DNA of 6,250 nucleotides. It comes from CAZKTS01 sp964555735 (GTDB lineage Bacteria > Actinomycetota > Acidimicrobiia > IMCC26256 > PALSA-555). Under the pieces are notes generated by a model. It saw nothing but the letters and a program-made list of their open reading frames with translations. It did no database searches and was not told where the DNA came from. How positions within the stretch are numbered: the first letter of the stretch is position 1; the number at the start of each line of letters is the position of its first letter. The stretch lies in NCBI GenBank assembly GCA_964555735.1, contig CAZKTS010000427.1:1-6250 (forward strand), in the 5' to 3' direction. A program made the translations under genes and the position numbers. This document shows, one piece after another, positions 4,993-6,250 of the stretch.

Positions 4993-6198
4993 GTGGACTT
5001 CCTGAACCCCGTCTTCGAGCTCTTCGGCACGGTCCTGGCGTTCTTCTACTCGCTGGTCCCGAACCTCGGCGTCTCGATCATCCTGCTGACGTTCACGATC
5101 ATGCTGCTGCTGTACCCGCTCACCGCGAAGCAGGCGAAGTCGATGATCGCCATGCAGCGGGTGCAGCCGGAGATCAAGAAGCTCCAGGCGAAGTACAAGG
5201 GCGACCGCCAGAAGCTCAACGAAGAGATGATGAAGTTCTACCAGGAGAACAAGATCAACCCCCTGGCGGGTTGCTTGCCCCTCCTGGTGCAGCTGCCGAT
5301 CTTCTTCGCGCTGTTCCGCGTCCTTCGCGACTCCTACAAGTACGTCCCGACGGACTCCGACCTCTACAAGGCGTTGTGCGGCGGCTTCCCCGCCAAGGGC
5401 CCGGGAGCCTGTGGGGCCGACCTCACCCTGAAGGTGAAGGAGGCGTCGCCGGTCCTCTACAAGGGCATCGACGTCGGCAGCCAGATCGTCCACCACCTGA
5501 AGTTCCTGGGGATGGACCTCCAGAAGTCGGCGGTCGACGCCCACGACGGCTTCATGAGCGCGGCGCCGTACTTCCTGCTGGTGGGCCTGGTGATCCTCAC
5601 CGGGTTCCTCCAGACCCGGCAGGCCCAGAAGCGCACGCCCGTCGCCAACAAGCAGATGGGGATGGTGATGCGGATCCTCCCGATCTTCTTCGGGCTGATC
5701 TCGCTGCAGTTCCCGTCGGGCCTGGTGCTCTACTTCTTCGTGAGCAACCTCTGGCGGCTGGGCCAGCAAGAGGTGATCTTCCGACGATTCGGATCGGCGA
5801 CGACGACCGGGCGCAAGGAGGCCATCGACGTCGCGAGCAAGGACCGCACCGGCGGCAAGACCGCAACCGCGGTGAAGGAGCTCGACGCGGCCGAGGACGA
5901 CGACGTGCTCGACGTCGACGAGGCGACGCCACCGAAGCCACCGCCGTCGCGCGCCCGCAGCGGTCCGCCCGCGGGCGGGGGGCCGGCGAAGTCGGAGCCG
6001 TCGGCGACGTCGCCGACGAGCACCGGGGCGAAGCCCAAGGGCCTGCGCGGCATGTTCGCTCTGCCGCCGCCCCCGGAGGGCAATGGCGGCGGGTCGACGG
6101 CGAAGGGGAAGTCGACGCCGCCGAGCAGGTCGAGCACACCGTCCAGTCCGCCACCACAGCGGAGGCGGAGCAACAAGAAGAAGAAGCGCAAGCGCTGA
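4993..6198 (+). CDS. yidC: membrane protein insertase YidC
   Basis: YidC/Oxa1 proteins insert and fold membrane proteins, alone or with SecYEG. The 401-residue product starts at GTG with GAGAGG (4979-4984) eight bases upstream. The N-terminus has no lipobox. After an initial hydrophobic segment (7-22), core membrane segments lie near 26-43, 92-111, 190-206, 226-239 and 241-257. The cytoplasmic C1 hairpin loop includes MQRVQPEIKKLQAKYKGDRQ (54-73), and NPLAGCLPLLVQLPIFFALF (89-108) is diagnostic. By alignment with E. coli R366 and B. subtilis SpoIIIJ R73, the groove arginine is Met37 here. The external loop 112-189 has cysteines 129 and 140, possibly a disulfide. The cytoplasmic tail (about 266-401) is disordered, rich in Pro, Ser and Gly, and ends RRRSNKKKKRKR, suited to ribosome contact. 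The frame and core motifs are complete. Confidence 0.96.
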   Translation: MDFLNPVFELFGTVLAFFYSLVPNLGVSIILLTFTIMLLLYPLTAKQAKSMIAMQRVQPEIKKLQAKYKGDRQKLNEEMMKFYQENKINPLAGCLPLLVQLPIFFALFRVLRDSYKYVPTDSDLYKALCGGFPAKGPGACGADLTLKVKEASPVLYKGIDVGSQIVHHLKFLGMDLQKSAVDAHDGFMSAAPYFLLVGLVILTGFLQTRQAQKRTPVANKQMGMVMRILPIFFGLISLQFPSGLVLYFFVSNLWRLGQQEVIFRRFGSATTTGRKEAIDVASKDRTGGKTATAVKELDAAEDDDVLDVDEATPPKPPPSRARSGPPAGGGPAKSEPSATSPTSTGAKPKGLRGMFALPPPPEGNGGGSTAKGKSTPPSRSSTPSSPPPQRRRSNKKKKRKR

Positions 6199-6208
6199 GG
6201 ACGGACGC

Positions 6209-6250
6209 ATGGAGTGGGTGGAGACGACCGGCCGGACGGTCGAGGCGGCG
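6209..6250 (+). CDS. jag: Jag/KhpB RNA-binding protein, N-terminal fragment
   Basis: Only 14 codons are present, MEWVETTGRTVEAA, running off the right edge. They resemble the start of the Jag N-terminal domain, which typically begins with a WVE.TG.TVEEA pattern. The position, ten bases after the yidC stop, is where jag (khpB) usually lies. GAGG and GGACGGA (6197-6205) supply a ribosome binding site before the ATG. Full proteins of this family carry KH and R3H RNA-binding domains, which are outside the window. Identity rests on the short match plus context. Confidence 0.75.
   Translation, partial: MEWVETTGRTVEAA

Noticed and set aside
4744..6210. 488-codon open minus-strand frame antisense to yidD and yidC
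   Set aside because: The real genes on the plus strand have full family motifs; the antisense product is compositional.

Overview
The window is the chromosomal replication-origin neighbourhood of a high-GC bacterium. Gene order is recF (cut by the left edge), dnaN and dnaA on the minus strand, then rpmH, rnpA, yidD, yidC and the first codons of jag/khpB on the plus strand. The GC-rich coding, frequent GTG starts, DnaA boxes of the TTGTCCACA type and a YidC without a lipobox suggest an actinomycete-type organism. Acidimicrobiia or a relative is my guess from the style of the YidC and L34 proteins, but one locus cannot settle it.

Positions 1-2106 hold recF and dnaN, separated by 15 bases and lying in the same reading frame. 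Positions 2107-2341, between dnaN and dnaA, look like the working origin. They contain eight TCCAC/GTGGA cores, a perfect DnaA box, and a patch that is AT-rich for this genome beside the dnaN start. Between boxes and patch is a box pair, a GGCC and triplet-repeat arrangement resembling the basal unwinding element described in Bacillus subtilis. dnaA follows (2342-3772), with three more packed box-like sites over its probable start. The 456-base divergent spacer (3773-4228) has no gene; it holds candidate promoters for dnaA and rpmH and several inverted repeats.

From 4229 rightward is a tight operon for ribosomal protein L34, the RNase P protein, the YidD insertion helper, the YidC insertase and Jag/KhpB. 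Spacing ranges from overlapping stop/start codons to 25 bases.

The locus is a conserved housekeeping region, and I see no mobile element, CRISPR array, RNA gene or new defence or biosynthetic system. Points worth a second look are the probable CTG starts of recF and rnpA, the unwinding-element-like architecture with box clusters on both sides of dnaA, a YidC lacking the usual groove arginine and carrying a long disordered, strongly basic tail, and a group of inverted repeats in the divergent spacer.
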